The notes under the pieces: model-generated
What the model saw: only the letters and a program-made list of their open reading frames with translations
Told to the model about the DNA's origin: nothing
Database searches by the model: none
NCBI GenBank assembly: GCA_013399305.1
Contig: VXAI01000096.1
Span: 2,834,498 to 2,898,497, forward strand
Length of the DNA: 64,000 bases
From: Rostratula benghalensis
Taxonomy: Eukaryota > Chordata > Aves > Charadriiformes > Rostratulidae
Direction of reading: 5' to 3'
Program-made: the position numbers and the translations under genes
In this document: one piece after another, positions 49,233-59,651 of the stretch
How positions within the stretch are numbered: the stretch's first letter is position 1
How the letters are laid out: each line of letters begins with the position of its first letter

Positions 49233-50438
49233 ATGGGGCCATCGTGCTGCGTGTGCCTCCTGCTGATGCTCACCCTGGGTGCCGGTGCCTGGCAGTGCCC
49301 CCGCATCCCTTACAGCTCCACCAGGAACTTCTCTGTCCCCTATGTGCTTCCCAGCCTTGATGCCGGCAGCCCCGTGCAGAACGTGGCCGTCTTCACCGAC
49401 TCCTCTGGCGCAGTTGCCATCTTCGTGGCTGTTCGCAACCGCATCCTGCTGGCCAGCCCGGAGCTGCACGTCCTCTCTGCCCTTGTCACCGGTCCGGTGG
49501 GCAGCGCCGAGTGCGAGATCTGTCACCTCTGCCCGGCCACCACGGAAGGCCCAGAGGACATGGACAATGTCCTGCTGCTGCTGGACCCGCTGGAACCATG
49601 GCTGTACAGCTGCGGCACGGCACAGCACGGGCTGTGCTATCAGCACCAGCTGGAAGTGCAGGATGGCAAGGTGGCCATCACAACCACGCACTGTCTGTAC
49701 TCAGCCAGTGGCAACAGCCCCAAGTCCTGCCCCGACTGCGTGGCCAGCCCCCTGGGGACCACTGCCACCGTGGTGGCCACCTCCTATGCCTCCTTCTTCT
49801 ACCTCGGCTCCACCATCAACAGCAGCCTGGCAGCGCAGTACAGCCCGCAGTCGGTGTCCGTCCGCAGGCTGAAGGGTACCTTGGATGGCTTTTCGCGTGA
49901 CTTCCAGTGGCTGACAGTGCTGCCCCAATACCGGGACAACTACACCATCCGCTACGTGCACTCCTTCGCCGACGGGGACCATGTCTACCTCCTGACGGTG
50001 CAGCCAGAGCGGCTGGGCTCGGCGACGTACCACACGCGCCTGGTGCGGCTCAGCATCCATGAGCACGACCTCCGCCGCTACCGCGAGCTCGTCCTCGACT
50101 GCCGCTTCGAGTCCAAGCGGCGGCGGCGCAGCGTCGAAGGGGACACCGAGCGCGACGTCACCTACAACGTGCTTCAGGCGGCCCACGCCGCCCGCCCGGG
50201 CGCCCGCCTGGCCCGCGAACTCGGCATCAACGACATGGACACGGTGCTCTTCGGTGCCTTTGCCGAGAGCCGGCCCGAGAGCTGGGTACCACAGGAGGAC
50301 TCGGCTGTCTGCGCCTTCCCCCTCCGCCTCCTCAACCAGGCCATGGAGGAAGGCATGGAGAAGTGCTGCGGCATCAGCCACCAGCCCCTGCTGCGGGGGC
50401 TCAGCTTCTTCCAGCCAGCGGTGTACTGCCCACACAAC
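49233..50438 (+). CDS. MST1R: MST1R coding exon 1: signal peptide and most of Sema domain with furin site
   Basis: One 1,206-nt exon encodes residues 1-402, as the long first coding exon does in mammalian MET-family genes. After the signal peptide come [14 protein letters not shown] and the Sema propeller with [18 protein letters not shown] and IRYVHSF. Residues 295-300 read KRRRRS, the furin-type site that splits the precursor into alpha and beta chains, at nearly the same residue number as in human RON. The exon ends in phase 0 at CACAAC/GTGAGT. Confidence 0.97.
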
Positions 50439-53400
50439 GTGAGTCCTCCACCCCACATCCATCCTGGGGGCCCGGGACATGGGGAGGTGGATCTGGGATG
50501 CTGGGAAGCACTGGTAAAGTGGGGCGGACCAGGGGGTGGGTTGGGCAGGGAGAGAGCAGTATCGCCCAGGTGTGAGTCAGCCCCACCAACCACCCAGCGA
50601 GGAGGTAGGGAGCTGGCGGGGATCTGGCCACGCTCCTCACCCCCGGTCACCCCACGCTGTGTGCCACAGACACATGTCCTGGCACACAGGCACACCTCCC
50701 TTTGCCACGCACCGTGCCAAAAGTCCCGCTCCTCAGTGGGGCTGCCCCGGCTCTGGCCCCCGCGGTGACTGTCCCCACCACCGGGTTGTTGATGGCCACC
50801 CTCTCCAGCTTGTTTATGTGTGTGGGGGTCGGGGAAGCCGCGGGGCCTCGGTGCTCCTGCCTTGGCCCCCCTTGTCCCCGGGGCCACCGCCTTCTCTGGG
50901 CAAATAAACCGCAGGCGGAAGTGCCATTAGTCACCAGAGTTTCTCGTCTGGTGCAGCCAGCGGCAGGGCAGGAACACGGTGTCCCAGGGACAAGCCCCAG
51001 CATGGCTGGGGATGGGGATGGGTTGGAGTGCTGGCAGGGCCCCCTCTGTAGGCAGAGTCCCACCGAGAACCCGTGACATGAGTTGTGACGTTCTCAGCCA
51101 GGCGTGGAGCGAGGTGCAGCCAAATCCGCCCCCCCCCCCGCAGATCAGACAGCTCACTGCCGCTGACTCACGCCGCTGGCAGGGAGAGCCGGGAGGAGAC
51201 CCCTGGCCCCAGGCATCAGTGTGGGGACAGCGGGGACACCCTGGTGCCCTCCCTTCATCCGCAGCCCCCTGCCAAGCCCCGGGGATGGGGAGGGCTGGTT
51301 TTGGGGTTTTGGGGTGACGGCCCCGCAGTGCCAGCACCGATAACCAAATCCAGATGGGGTGGGACGGCAGGGCAGGATAGGATCTGACGCTGCGCAGGGA
51401 CTGCAGAAGGAGCCACGGATGTGGTTTTTTCCCAGAAAGTTTTCCCAGCCTAGAGGGGAGTTTGGCCAATCAGGTACTCCCCAAAATATCTCACAGCTGG
51501 AGCTGGTGCCCACCTATGAGGGATCATGGACTTGGGGCTGGCTTTGAGGCACCCACACCACATTTGTCTGCAGGTGAACCTCTCAGCACCAGTGGTCAAC
51601 ACCAGCTGCTGGGACCAACCCACCCTGGTCCCTGCCACCTTCTATAAGGTGGACCTGTTCAACGGGCACCTGGCCGGCGTCCTCCTCACCTCCATCTTCG
51701 TCACCGCTCTGGGGGACGTCACTGTGGCCCACCTGGGCACAGCGGAGGGACGCATCTTCCAGGTGGGTGGGGTGTCCCAAGGGTGGGGGGGCGTCCCAGT
51801 AGACTGTGGGGGCGGGTGCTCAGCCTGCCACTCTGCCCTGCTGTAGATGGTGCTCCAGCGGTCCAGTTCCTACCTCCTCACCTTGGCCAACTTCTCCCTG
51901 GGAGAGCCGGGGCCGGTGCGAGGTGCCATGGGGCTGCAGAATCACTTGCTGTTCTTTGCCACCGGCACCAAGGTGAGTGGAGGGGTCTGGGGGGCATGAG
52001 GTGGGTGCTGAGCCCCACGTGCCCCACTCACCTCCGCTCTCCATCCCTAGGTGTGGCGCCTGAATGTCACTGGCCCTGGCTGCCGTCACTTCTCCACGTG
52101 CCAGCGCTGCCTGCGGGCTGAGCGCTTCATGGGCTGCGGCTGGTGCAGGGACAGATGCACACGCCGCCATGAGTGCACCGACCTCTGGGTCCAGGAAAGC
52201 TGCCCACCCGTCCTCACCGATGTAGGTCTGCGCCGGTGTCCCCTCCCCACCCTCCCCTGGGCCCCTGGGCACTCAGATGGGGAGGGAGGTGGCAAATGGT
52301 GTGGCACGTGGTAGGACTTTTCTTCTGTGCGGAGATCCCCTCCCCAGGATGAGCGTTGCACCCCTTGGGGAAGGGGCTTTCCAAACCTGTAGCCATCACT
52401 GTGTCACTGGGCTTTGAGGGCTGGGGTTGACATGGGTGCCTCTCCTGCAGTTCCACCCCCGGAGTGCTCCACTGCAGGGCCGGACACGGGTGACACTCTG
52501 CGGCATGACCTTCCGCTCCCACCTGGACCCCGACCCAAGCCGTAGCCCCCCCAGCACCTACCAGGTGATGGTGGGACAGCGAGGCTGTGCCGTGCTGCCA
52601 GAGGAGAGCAGGAGCCTCAGGTGACTGAGGGTGCCAGGGGTGGGGTGGTGGCGACAGAGAGGGGTCTGGGGCAGCTCCCCAGCCCACCGCTGACCCCCTA
52701 TCACCACCCCACAGACCCCTGCCCACTTCCCGCCGCAAGGACTTTGTGGATGTGCTGGTGTGTGAGCTGGAGCCAGGGGGCCCGTTAGCGGTGGGGGGCC
52801 CAGCCAACGTGATGCTCACCGTGGAGGAACCTGACGGACCTTCTGGCTTCCGTGTCCAGGGCTCGGACAGCCTCGGTGGCTTCATGTTTGTGGTATGTGG
52901 TCTCCCCTGGCTGGGTTTTGATGGAGGTTGGCTCACCTATCCACCCACCCCCCCACCCCACTGACACTGTCTCTCCCCAGGAGCCCCGCATCAGCACCCT
53001 GCACCCCCCATTCGGCCCCCGCGGGGGTGGCACCCACCTCTCGCTCCATGGCACCAACCTATCAGCGGGGAGCAGCTGGAGGGTGACGGTCAACGGCTCT
53101 GAGTGTCCCCTGGCCAGGCAGCCCAGGTATGTCCCTGCCCTCCCCTCACTGGGCACAGCAGAGTCCCTAGCAGGCAGATGGGCACAGGACCCCTCTTGTG
53201 GTCTCACTGTCCCCTCCATCCATGGCCACTGTGTCCCCAGGCAGGGTGATGGGGTGATTTGGTGCACAGCTCCCACCGCCAACAGCCTGGGCGCAGCCTG
53301 GGTGGCCCTGTGGATTGACGGCGAGGAGTTCCCAGCTCCCCTGCCCTTCCAGTACCGCCCCGACCCCTTCGTTTCAGCCATCGTCCCCAGCTGCAGCTAT

Positions 53401-56400
53401 GAGTGAGTTCATGGGTCCCCTTCCCCTGGGCGGGGGTCAGTCCCGGTCTCCCCAGCCCCCCTGGCCAGGCTGGATGAGGTGCTGGGGACCGTGTTAATCC
53501 TGGGGGCCACCTACATCCTGGGGACCGCATGCTCTCTAGGGACCATGTGCACCCCAGGGACCATGTGCATCCTGGGGACTGTGTGCACCCTAGGGACCAT
53601 GTTAACCTTGGGGGCCACATGCACCCTGGGGACCACACGCACCCCAGAGACCACATTAATCCCTGGGGGACACATGCACCCTGGGGACCCTGTGCACCCT
53701 GGGGCCCTGACCCCTGCCCACTGCAGGGGTTCGATGCTCACCATTATTGGCACCCACTTGGACTCGGTCTATCGTGCCAAGATCCGCTTCGAAGCCAGCT
53801 CTGTGAGGACCAAAGCCACAGTAAGCACTGGGATAGGAGGCTGTCACCCGCCCCGGTCCTGTCCTGCCATCCCTGTCCCCAGGCACCGCGCTGCACCGGC
53901 ACCCAGCACCCTTCCTCCTGCAGGAGTGTGAGAGCCCCCAGGCGCCGGACCGGCTGCTGTGCCGCAGCCCGGACTTCTCCTTCGAGAGCGAGGTGGAGAC
54001 AACACCGGGGAACCTGAGCGTGCTGCTGGACGGTGCCACCAGCCGCTGGCTCTTCCGCCTCCGCTACTACTCCCGGCCCAAGGTCTTCCCCTTGGAGAAG
54101 GATGGCGGGCGCCTCCGCCTCAAGCCCGGCGAGGATGAGATCGAGGTGCACGTACGTGGGGCAGCAGGGTGAGCCAGGGTGGTGGGGGTCCCACAGCTGG
54201 CACCCCTGGGCTCAGGGCGCTGTGTCTGGGCAGCAATTAGGGCTGGATGCTGTGGCCACTTGCATGAACATCACCATGACGGTGGGGAGCCGGGACTGCC
54301 ACCCCAACGTGCTGAAGAACGAGGTGACGTGCCGCCTGCCCCGCGAGCTGCACCTGCCCCGAGATGGGGCTCCCGTGGAGGTAAGCACCTCCCGAGTGGG
54401 TGACCTACCCCCCCCCGTGTCCCTCACCCTGTCCCCGCTGAGCCCTTGCTCCCCCAGATCTGCGTGAATGGTGTCTGCGAGGTGCTGGGCTGGGTACTGC
54501 CTGCTGCCACCTCGCTGGACCTGGCCACCAGCCTGGCCTTGGGCAGCGTCTTCTTCCTGATCTGCTGCATCCTGCTTGCCATGCTGCTCCACTGGCGATG
54601 GAGGAAGAGGGGGGGTGAGTGCCACTCTTAATGGGTGCCCTGCTGCCCCCCAGACCCCCTAGTGTGCCACCCCCTGCCCACTGTGCTGCCGCCCACAGGG
54701 ACGGAGAACCTGGAGCTGCTGGTGCAGCCTGGCCGCAGCGACCCCCCCGCCACCACTCAGCGCCCCGGTGTTGACTACAGGGAGGTGCTGGGTAAGTGGG
54801 TGTCACCGGTGGGTGGTGGGGTGCTGGGTGCCTGCCCAGCCTCTCATCCCGTCTCTCCTGTCCTGGCAGTGCTGCCCACAGCAGGCAGTCCTGGCCCAGT
54901 GGGTCCACGGGCACGATTCACCAGTGCCAGTGCCGGCATGGCAGGTGGTGGCTCCCCCGTGCCCCTGCTCAGGACCACGTCCTGCTGCCTGGAGGACCTG
55001 CGGCCGGAGCTGCTGGAGGAGGTGAAGGACATCCTCATCCCTGAGGAGCGGCTCATCACCCACCGCCACCAGGTCATCGGCAAAGGTGATGCTGCTCCCC
55101 GATTTGGCTGTGGCATCACCCACTCACCGCATGCGGTGCCAGCTTCATGCTGCCTGTCCCTGCAGGGCACTTTGGCAGTGTCTACCATGGCACCTACATG
55201 GACCCGCTACTGGGGGAGCTCCACTGTGCCATCAAGTCCCTGCATCGTGAGTAGCACCCACTCCCTTGGCATGGTCCCATGGCATGGCACCGCAGCAGGA
55301 CACTCTTCAGCTTGTCTCTTGACAGGCATCACGGATGTGGAGGAGGTGGAGGAGTTCCTGCGTGAGGGCATCCTCATGAAGAGCTTCCACCACCCTCAGG
55401 TGCTCTCGCTGCTGGGGGTGTGCCTACCCCGCCATGGGCTTCCCCTCGTCGTCCTGCCCTACATGCGCCATGGGGACCTGCGACACTTCATCCGCGCCCA
55501 GGAGCGGGTACGGAGACACCCTGAGGAGAGGGGGGTGGGAGGGAGCTGAGGTCACCCCTCTCACTGCTTCCACCCCACAGAGTCCCACGGTGAAGGACCT
55601 CATCGGCTTTGGGCTGCAGGTGGCCCTAGGCATGGAGTACCTGGCCCAGAAGAAGTTTGTGCATCGTGACCTGGCAGCCAGGAACTGCATGTGAGTGTGG
55701 CCATGCCTGCCAGGAGCCTGCCATGGGGTCATCCCGTGGGCCTAGGGCTGGGCATGGGGATTGTTGCCTTGGTAGCCCCCCCAGAATGGTGTCCTGCAGG
55801 CTAGATGAGACGCTGACGGTGAAGGTGGCCGATTTCGGGCTGGCACGGGACGTGTTTGGCAAGGAATACTACAGCATCCGGCAGCACCGCCATGCCAAGC
55901 TGCCCGTCAAGTGGATGGCACTGGAGAGCCTCCAGACCCAAAAATTCACTACCAAGTCAGATGTGGTAGGCATGACCCCTATCTCCATCCCCTGTCCCCT
56001 GTCCCCATCCTGCCCGGCCTCCCCATGGTGGTTCTCTACTCGGCAGTGGTCTTTTGGGGTGCTCATGTGGGAGCTGCTGACGCGGGGGGCATCACCGTAC
56101 CCTGAGGTGGATCCCTATGACATGACCCGTTACCTGCTGCGGGGGAGACGCCTTCCGCAGCCCCTCCACTGCCCTGACACCTTGTGAGTGGGGCTAGGGG
56201 GTGGGCAGGGTGGCAGGGGCAGGGGAGTCCCAGGGGGCTGCCAATGCTGACTGGGGTGTTGGGGCAGGTATGGGGTGATGCTGAGCTGCTGGGCGCCGGT
56301 GCCCGAGGAGAGACCGTCCTTCACGGGGCTGGTGGGTGAGCTGAAGCACGTCCTGACCACGCTGGAGGATGAGCACTACGTTAACTTGGCCGTCACCTAC

Positions 56401-56529
56401 ATCAACCTGGAGCGCGGGCCCCCCTTCCCCCCCGTCCCCCTGGGGCAACTGCCTGACAGTGAGGGTGAGGACGAGGAGAACAGGGAAGATGAGGAGGAAG
56501 AAGAGGAGGAGGACACGGTCACGTGCTGA
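49233..56529 (+). CDS. MST1R: Macrophage-stimulating protein receptor RON / c-sea, receptor tyrosine kinase (complete, 20 coding exons)
   Basis: This is a MET-family receptor tyrosine kinase for MSP (MST1), known in chicken as the c-sea/STK proto-oncogene. It acts at the plasma membrane in macrophage, epithelial and haematopoietic signalling. I trace 20 coding exons with GT/AG borders and consistent phases, giving 1,406 codons against about 1,400 in human. ATG 49,233 (context AGCATGG) opens a signal peptide, [19 protein letters not shown]. The order is Sema domain with furin site, PSI, IPT repeats, one transmembrane helix, juxtamembrane DYR tyrosine, kinase, and twin docking tyrosines. Unusual points are an acidic C-terminal tail and YxN after both docking tyrosines. 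Introns are short, down to about 80 bp. It follows MON1A in tandem, as in mammals. Confidence 0.97.
50439..51573 (+). other. MST1R: MST1R intron 1 with clustered haematopoietic-type motifs
   Basis: This 1.1-kb intron is the longest in the coding part of the gene. It contains AACCGCA (RUNX-type) at 50,907 next to CGGAAGT (ETS) at 50,916. A CGCTGACTCACGC element (NF-E2/MAF-type) lies at 51,161, and GATAA lies at 51,339. The spacing is loose. Function is inferred only from motif identity and the known blood-cell expression of chicken c-sea/STK. Confidence 0.4.
51574..52221 (+). CDS. MST1R: MST1R coding exons 2-4: end of Sema and PSI domain
   Basis: Exons are 51,574-51,762, 51,847-51,972 and 52,051-52,221, all phase 0, encoding residues 403-564. 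Exons 2 and 3 finish the Sema propeller ([30 protein letters not shown]). Exon 4 carries the cysteine-rich PSI module, with [20 protein letters not shown] followed by [13 protein letters not shown]. The cysteine pattern is complete. The entry spans the introns between the exons. Confidence 0.95.
52451..54380 (+). CDS. MST1R: MST1R coding exons 5-11: IPT (Ig-like, plexin, transcription factor) repeats
   Basis: Exons are 52,451-52,620, 52,715-52,892, 52,981-53,126, 53,241-53,402, 53,727-53,820, 53,924-54,151 and 54,234-54,380, encoding residues 565-939. Each IPT repeat starts near a recognisable motif: [25 protein letters not shown] and [14 protein letters not shown]. Split codons at exon joins 5/6, 7/8 and 8/9 are restored by the splices given. 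Intron 8 (53,403-53,726) is largely a minisatellite. The entry spans the introns. Confidence 0.93.
53488..53708 (+). repeat. 18-bp minisatellite in MST1R intron 8
   Basis: About 12 diverged copies of an 18-bp unit resembling ACCATGTGCACCCTGGGG fill two thirds of a 324-bp intron and stop about 18 bp before the acceptor of exon 9. Because the unit is a multiple of three with no stops, it creates spurious open frames on both strands. Confidence 0.85.
54458..55085 (+). CDS. MST1R: MST1R coding exons 12-14: transmembrane helix and juxtamembrane region
   Basis: Exons are 54,458-54,614, 54,699-54,791 and 54,870-55,085, encoding residues 940 to 1,094. The membrane helix is at about 963-983 ([17 protein letters not shown]), followed by the stop-transfer HWRWRKR. 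Residues 1,017-1,019 read DYR, matching the juxtamembrane tyrosine that recruits CBL in MET and RON, close to the exon 13/14 border. The segment ends with [19 protein letters not shown] and the first glycines of the kinase P-loop. Confidence 0.94.
55166..56529 (+). CDS. MST1R: MST1R coding exons 15-20: tyrosine kinase domain and C-terminal tail
   Basis: Exons are 55,166-55,246, 55,326-55,507, 55,581-55,690, 55,800-55,965, 56,047-56,183 and 56,268-56,529. Key residues by my numbering are the P-loop GKGHFG (1,093-1,098), lysine K1118 in [14 protein letters not shown] with D1212, DFG at 1,230-1,232 and the activation-loop tyrosines Y1242-Y1243 in KEYYS. All are present, so an active kinase is expected. 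The tail has Y1357VNL and Y1364INL, seven residues apart like the MET-family docking site. It then ends in about 22 mostly acidic residues and TVTC. TGA is at 56,527-56,529. Confidence 0.96.
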
Positions 56530-56903
56530 TGGAGTTCCCTGCGCCATAGGGTCTCTGGGACCCCCATACACTGGGGCACTCTCCCCCTAAGGGGGATGGC
56601 AGCATGCAGCCAGGTACTATGGGGCACCCTCCCTATGGGATGGGTGCTGGGAGGCAGCTGGGTGCTGTGGGGTACTCTCCCATGGCTCACACCCAGACCC
56701 CACCGGGTGCTCCCCAGGCTTGGTACCATGCCAGTGGCTCAGTGGGGCTCGTACCTGCACTGGCTGGGTGCTGGAGTGCTCAGCCCCACACCAGTGAGGC
56801 TGTGCTGTGGGGCCCTGGCTCATCCCCAGTGGGTGCTGTGGGGTAGCCTGACCCACCCAGGGCTCCCATGGAGTTTCCAGCCCCTTGGCTGCTCGAATCA
56901 CTC

Positions 56904-56909
56904 ATTAAA
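56904..56909 (+). other. MST1R: MST1R polyadenylation signal (ATTAAA)
   Basis: ATTAAA occurs 375 bp after the MST1R stop, in a short A/T-rich patch followed by a T-run and GT-rich sequence. It is the only standard signal in this interval, so a 3' UTR of about 0.4 kb is likely. Confidence 0.6.
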
Positions 56910-57296
56910 AATTAATAGTATTTTTTCCCGGGCTGAGGCTGTGTCTCTGGGGGGAGCCGTGCCCCAGGTTGGCAGCAGCCCTGTTTCCCTGTGCGGGGGG
57001 GAGAGTCCCCTGCCCCATGTCCCCACCCCCCAAGGGGCACCCACGTCATGGGGGGGCCGTGGGTGAGGGTGCACCCACCGTTCCCATGCCAGCCACGGGA
57101 GGGCACCTGCACACCGGTGCTGGCATGGCCACCCCGAGCACTGTCCCCTGGTGCCTGCCACGCCCGGTCACCTATGTGCCCTGGCTCCCACCACAGCCCC
57201 CAGCCATTAGAGGGGACCCTGGCATCTGGGAGATGATGCAAGCACCAAGGAAAAGGATTTTCTTAAAAATCCCCCTTTCACCCTCTTTAGCTGTGG

Positions 57297-57306
57297 CTAA
57301 ATATAG
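57297..57306 (+). promoter_or_regulatory. Consensus MEF2 site
   Basis: CTAAATATAG matches the MEF2 consensus CTA(A/T)4TAG exactly. It sits within an A/T-rich island (about 57,230-57,310) in GC-rich DNA, about 770 bp past the MST1R stop. Related TATTTTTAG and ATTTTTAG sequences occur near 58,423 and 60,103. Confidence 0.45.
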
Positions 57307-58769
57307 CCCCTGCAACTCCATCGGCAGCTCTGCCAGCTGGGGGAGGGCTTGTGGTGCCCGCCTTGCTGCCTGGCTCCAGGGGGCCATGGGGTGTGAGACA
57401 GTGTGGGGAGCACCATGCTCTTGGGTAGGGGTCACGATGCCCCTGGAATCATGAGATGATGGGTGCCCGGGGCATGAGATTGCAGTGCCCAGGGGATGGT
57501 GGTGCTCCTGGAATGATGGGTGCCTGGGCATGGGATCAGGGTGCCCTGGGGTTCACAGGTGCCTGGATGTGGGATCACAGTGCTGCTGGTGTCACAGAGC
57601 CCAGGCCATGGGATGACAGTGTCTGCAGCACCAAGGTGCCTGAAGGACCATGGTGCCCATCACCGTGACAGACAGTGGCACCCAGCAGTCCCCCCACCAT
57701 CCCTGCCTGCACAGGGCCCTGGTGGGGGACACCAGACCAGGCTTTGGGCTGTCATGTGGTGACCAAGAGTCATTAGCAGTCTCACCTAATTACACCCTAA
57801 TTGCTGCCTGCGTTGGAGTTGGTGCATCTCACGTCCCAGGGCATGCCCAGAGGCTGGCATGGGGGCTGCCCAGGAGCAGGGGGCAGTGGTTGAGCCCCCC
57901 AACGATGCTCACCCCCACCAGCTCCGGCTTTCTCTGCTCCTTTTGCTGGCAGCGGAGACAGATGTCCTGTCTGCAAGGAGCTCATCCCAGCAAGAAGGCC
58001 CTCTCTGCCCCAATTTCGGGGCAAAAATCCCCTAGAACAAGACATTGGCAAAGAAGAGGGGGCAGGCGATGGGCATCACCTCCTGGTTGCCCACCCAGGG
58101 CTCAGGGCAGGGGGTGAAGGCAAGATGTAGGGAGGGGTGGATGCGCAAGAAACGCACGGGGCAAGTCCAGGATGGGCAGGGGATGCTGAAAGCCAGCATC
58201 CCATGGCCACCGGCAGCCCCGTGGCCACCGGCAGCCCCGCTCCCCGGTCCGTTGCCGGCCACACAGGTCCTGCAGCCGGCGCCGGCTTTAAATAAAGCCT
58301 CCTCGGCCGCTCATTAAGTGGCGCCGGAGCCCGAGGCTGCGTCAGCTCCCATCAGCCAAGCTGTCCGTCTCCGCCGGCGCCTCGCACCTGCACGGCTCCG
58401 CCGCCGCTCCCGGGAGGGTATTTTTAGCGCGGCTGAGTCCTGGCATCTGGTGGTTGGGGGATCTGCCAAGACGGTGCCTCAGTTTCCCTGTGGTGGGACC
58501 AGGCTGCCCGCCTGGGCTGGGTTTCGGGGTGGCCGTGCCCCCTGGCGTGGGTGCCGGTGCTGCCCGTGCATCGCCATTGCGGCTGGGCTTGTCGGGTTGT
58601 TGTGGCAACAGGAAGGGCACCACCACGGAGCGGTTATTATGGGCTGGATCAGACACAGGAGGTGCTGGGGCGTGCTGGGCAGTGGTGCTGGGGGGTGGTG
58701 GGTGCCAGGACATCAGCAGGGATGCAGCCAGGTCGGTCCGTTGGGGTATCACCAGCAGCAAGGATGCAG

Positions 58770-58832
58770 GGATGGATGGATGGATGGATGGATGGATGGA
58801 TGGATGGATGGATGGATGGATGGATGGATGGA
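58770..58832 (+). repeat. (GGAT)n microsatellite
   Basis: About 15 uninterrupted GGAT units. In reading frames it gives spurious MDGW or PSIH repeats, which explains the long open frames across this point. It is likely to be length-polymorphic. Confidence 0.97.
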
Positions 58833-59402
58833 CAAAGAGACAGGCACTCGGGGTGTTGCCCTTCTCAGCGTGGGGCAGGACAGGTGCCCAGGGCCACCAT
58901 CGGGTGGTGGATGGGTGCCAGACCCACTGCCCCACAATGTGGGTGGCAGCCCTGGGGGCACCCAGTGTGAGCGGGGCTGTCAGTGCCCCCAGTGGGGTGG
59001 CACAGGGAGCTGCTCGTTAGCTGACGAGGCTCAGGCGGTTACAGTGACATGCACGAGGAGGGCCCCTGCCTTACCCTGGCACCCACCCCCCACCACCACC
59101 ACCACCTCCCCCTCACAAATGTGCTTGTGGAGATGACAGATTTCATGCTAATACGCATTTATCCTGCCCTAATTACGCTGCGGGAGGCAAGGAGCGAGCG
59201 CCCAACCATTAATGCCATGGGCTGGCAAATGCCCACCCCTGCCTGCCCCTTCCTGCCCCTGCCTGCCCCTGCCTGCTGCTGCCAGCCAGGATCGGTGCCG
59301 GTGCTGTGCACACCACCAGAGCACAGGGGACAGCCAGGGGACCTGTGGCATCTCACCTGGCACCCCTGCCCCAGCCTCAGAGGTGCTGCTGCCTGGTGAC
59401 GG

Positions 59403-59445
59403 GCGAGCACCCAAGGGTGGGCACCCAAGGGTGGGCACCCAAGGT
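59403..59445 (+). repeat. 15-bp tandem repeat, three copies
   Basis: GCACCCAAGGGTGGG-type units are repeated about three times in tandem. It is short and has no other feature attached. Confidence 0.7.
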
Positions 59446-59614
59446 TAAGGGTGTCAGGTAAAGGTGCTGGAGGGCTGGGCATGGTTGGTGGGGCGCCCGG
59501 CTGAGCCGTGGGCATGTGTGGCCATGCCGGGCCGTGCCACCTTGTGCCGTGCCCACCCCGCCATGGCTGCGACAGAGCAGCCAGCCTCCCACCCCGGCAG
59601 CGCGCCTTGCACAC

Positions 59615-59651
59615 ACAGCACTTTAAATGTTTTATTTGGGGAAAGTGCTGT
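59615..59651. repeat. Perfect 10-bp hairpin in an A/T-rich island
   Basis: ACAGCACTTT at 59,615-59,624 pairs exactly with AAAGTGCTGT at 59,642-59,651 across a 17-base loop. The loop contains TTTATT, which is AATAAA on the minus strand. It is immediately followed by GGGATTAATTATTAAAAT. The stem is too short for a microRNA precursor. It could instead mark the 3' end of a minus-strand transcript, but no gene is seen there. Confidence 0.6.

Noticed and set aside
53479..53931. Repetitive 150-codon frame in MST1R intron 8
   Set aside because: The 18-bp minisatellite is a multiple of three, so it stays open by periodicity. The true exons on both sides splice around it in a different frame.
58318..59136. 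A 272-codon plus-strand frame with repeated MDGW, and minus-strand frames with PSIH repeats
   Set aside because: Both run through the GGAT microsatellite and are artefacts of the tetranucleotide repeat in GC-rich DNA.
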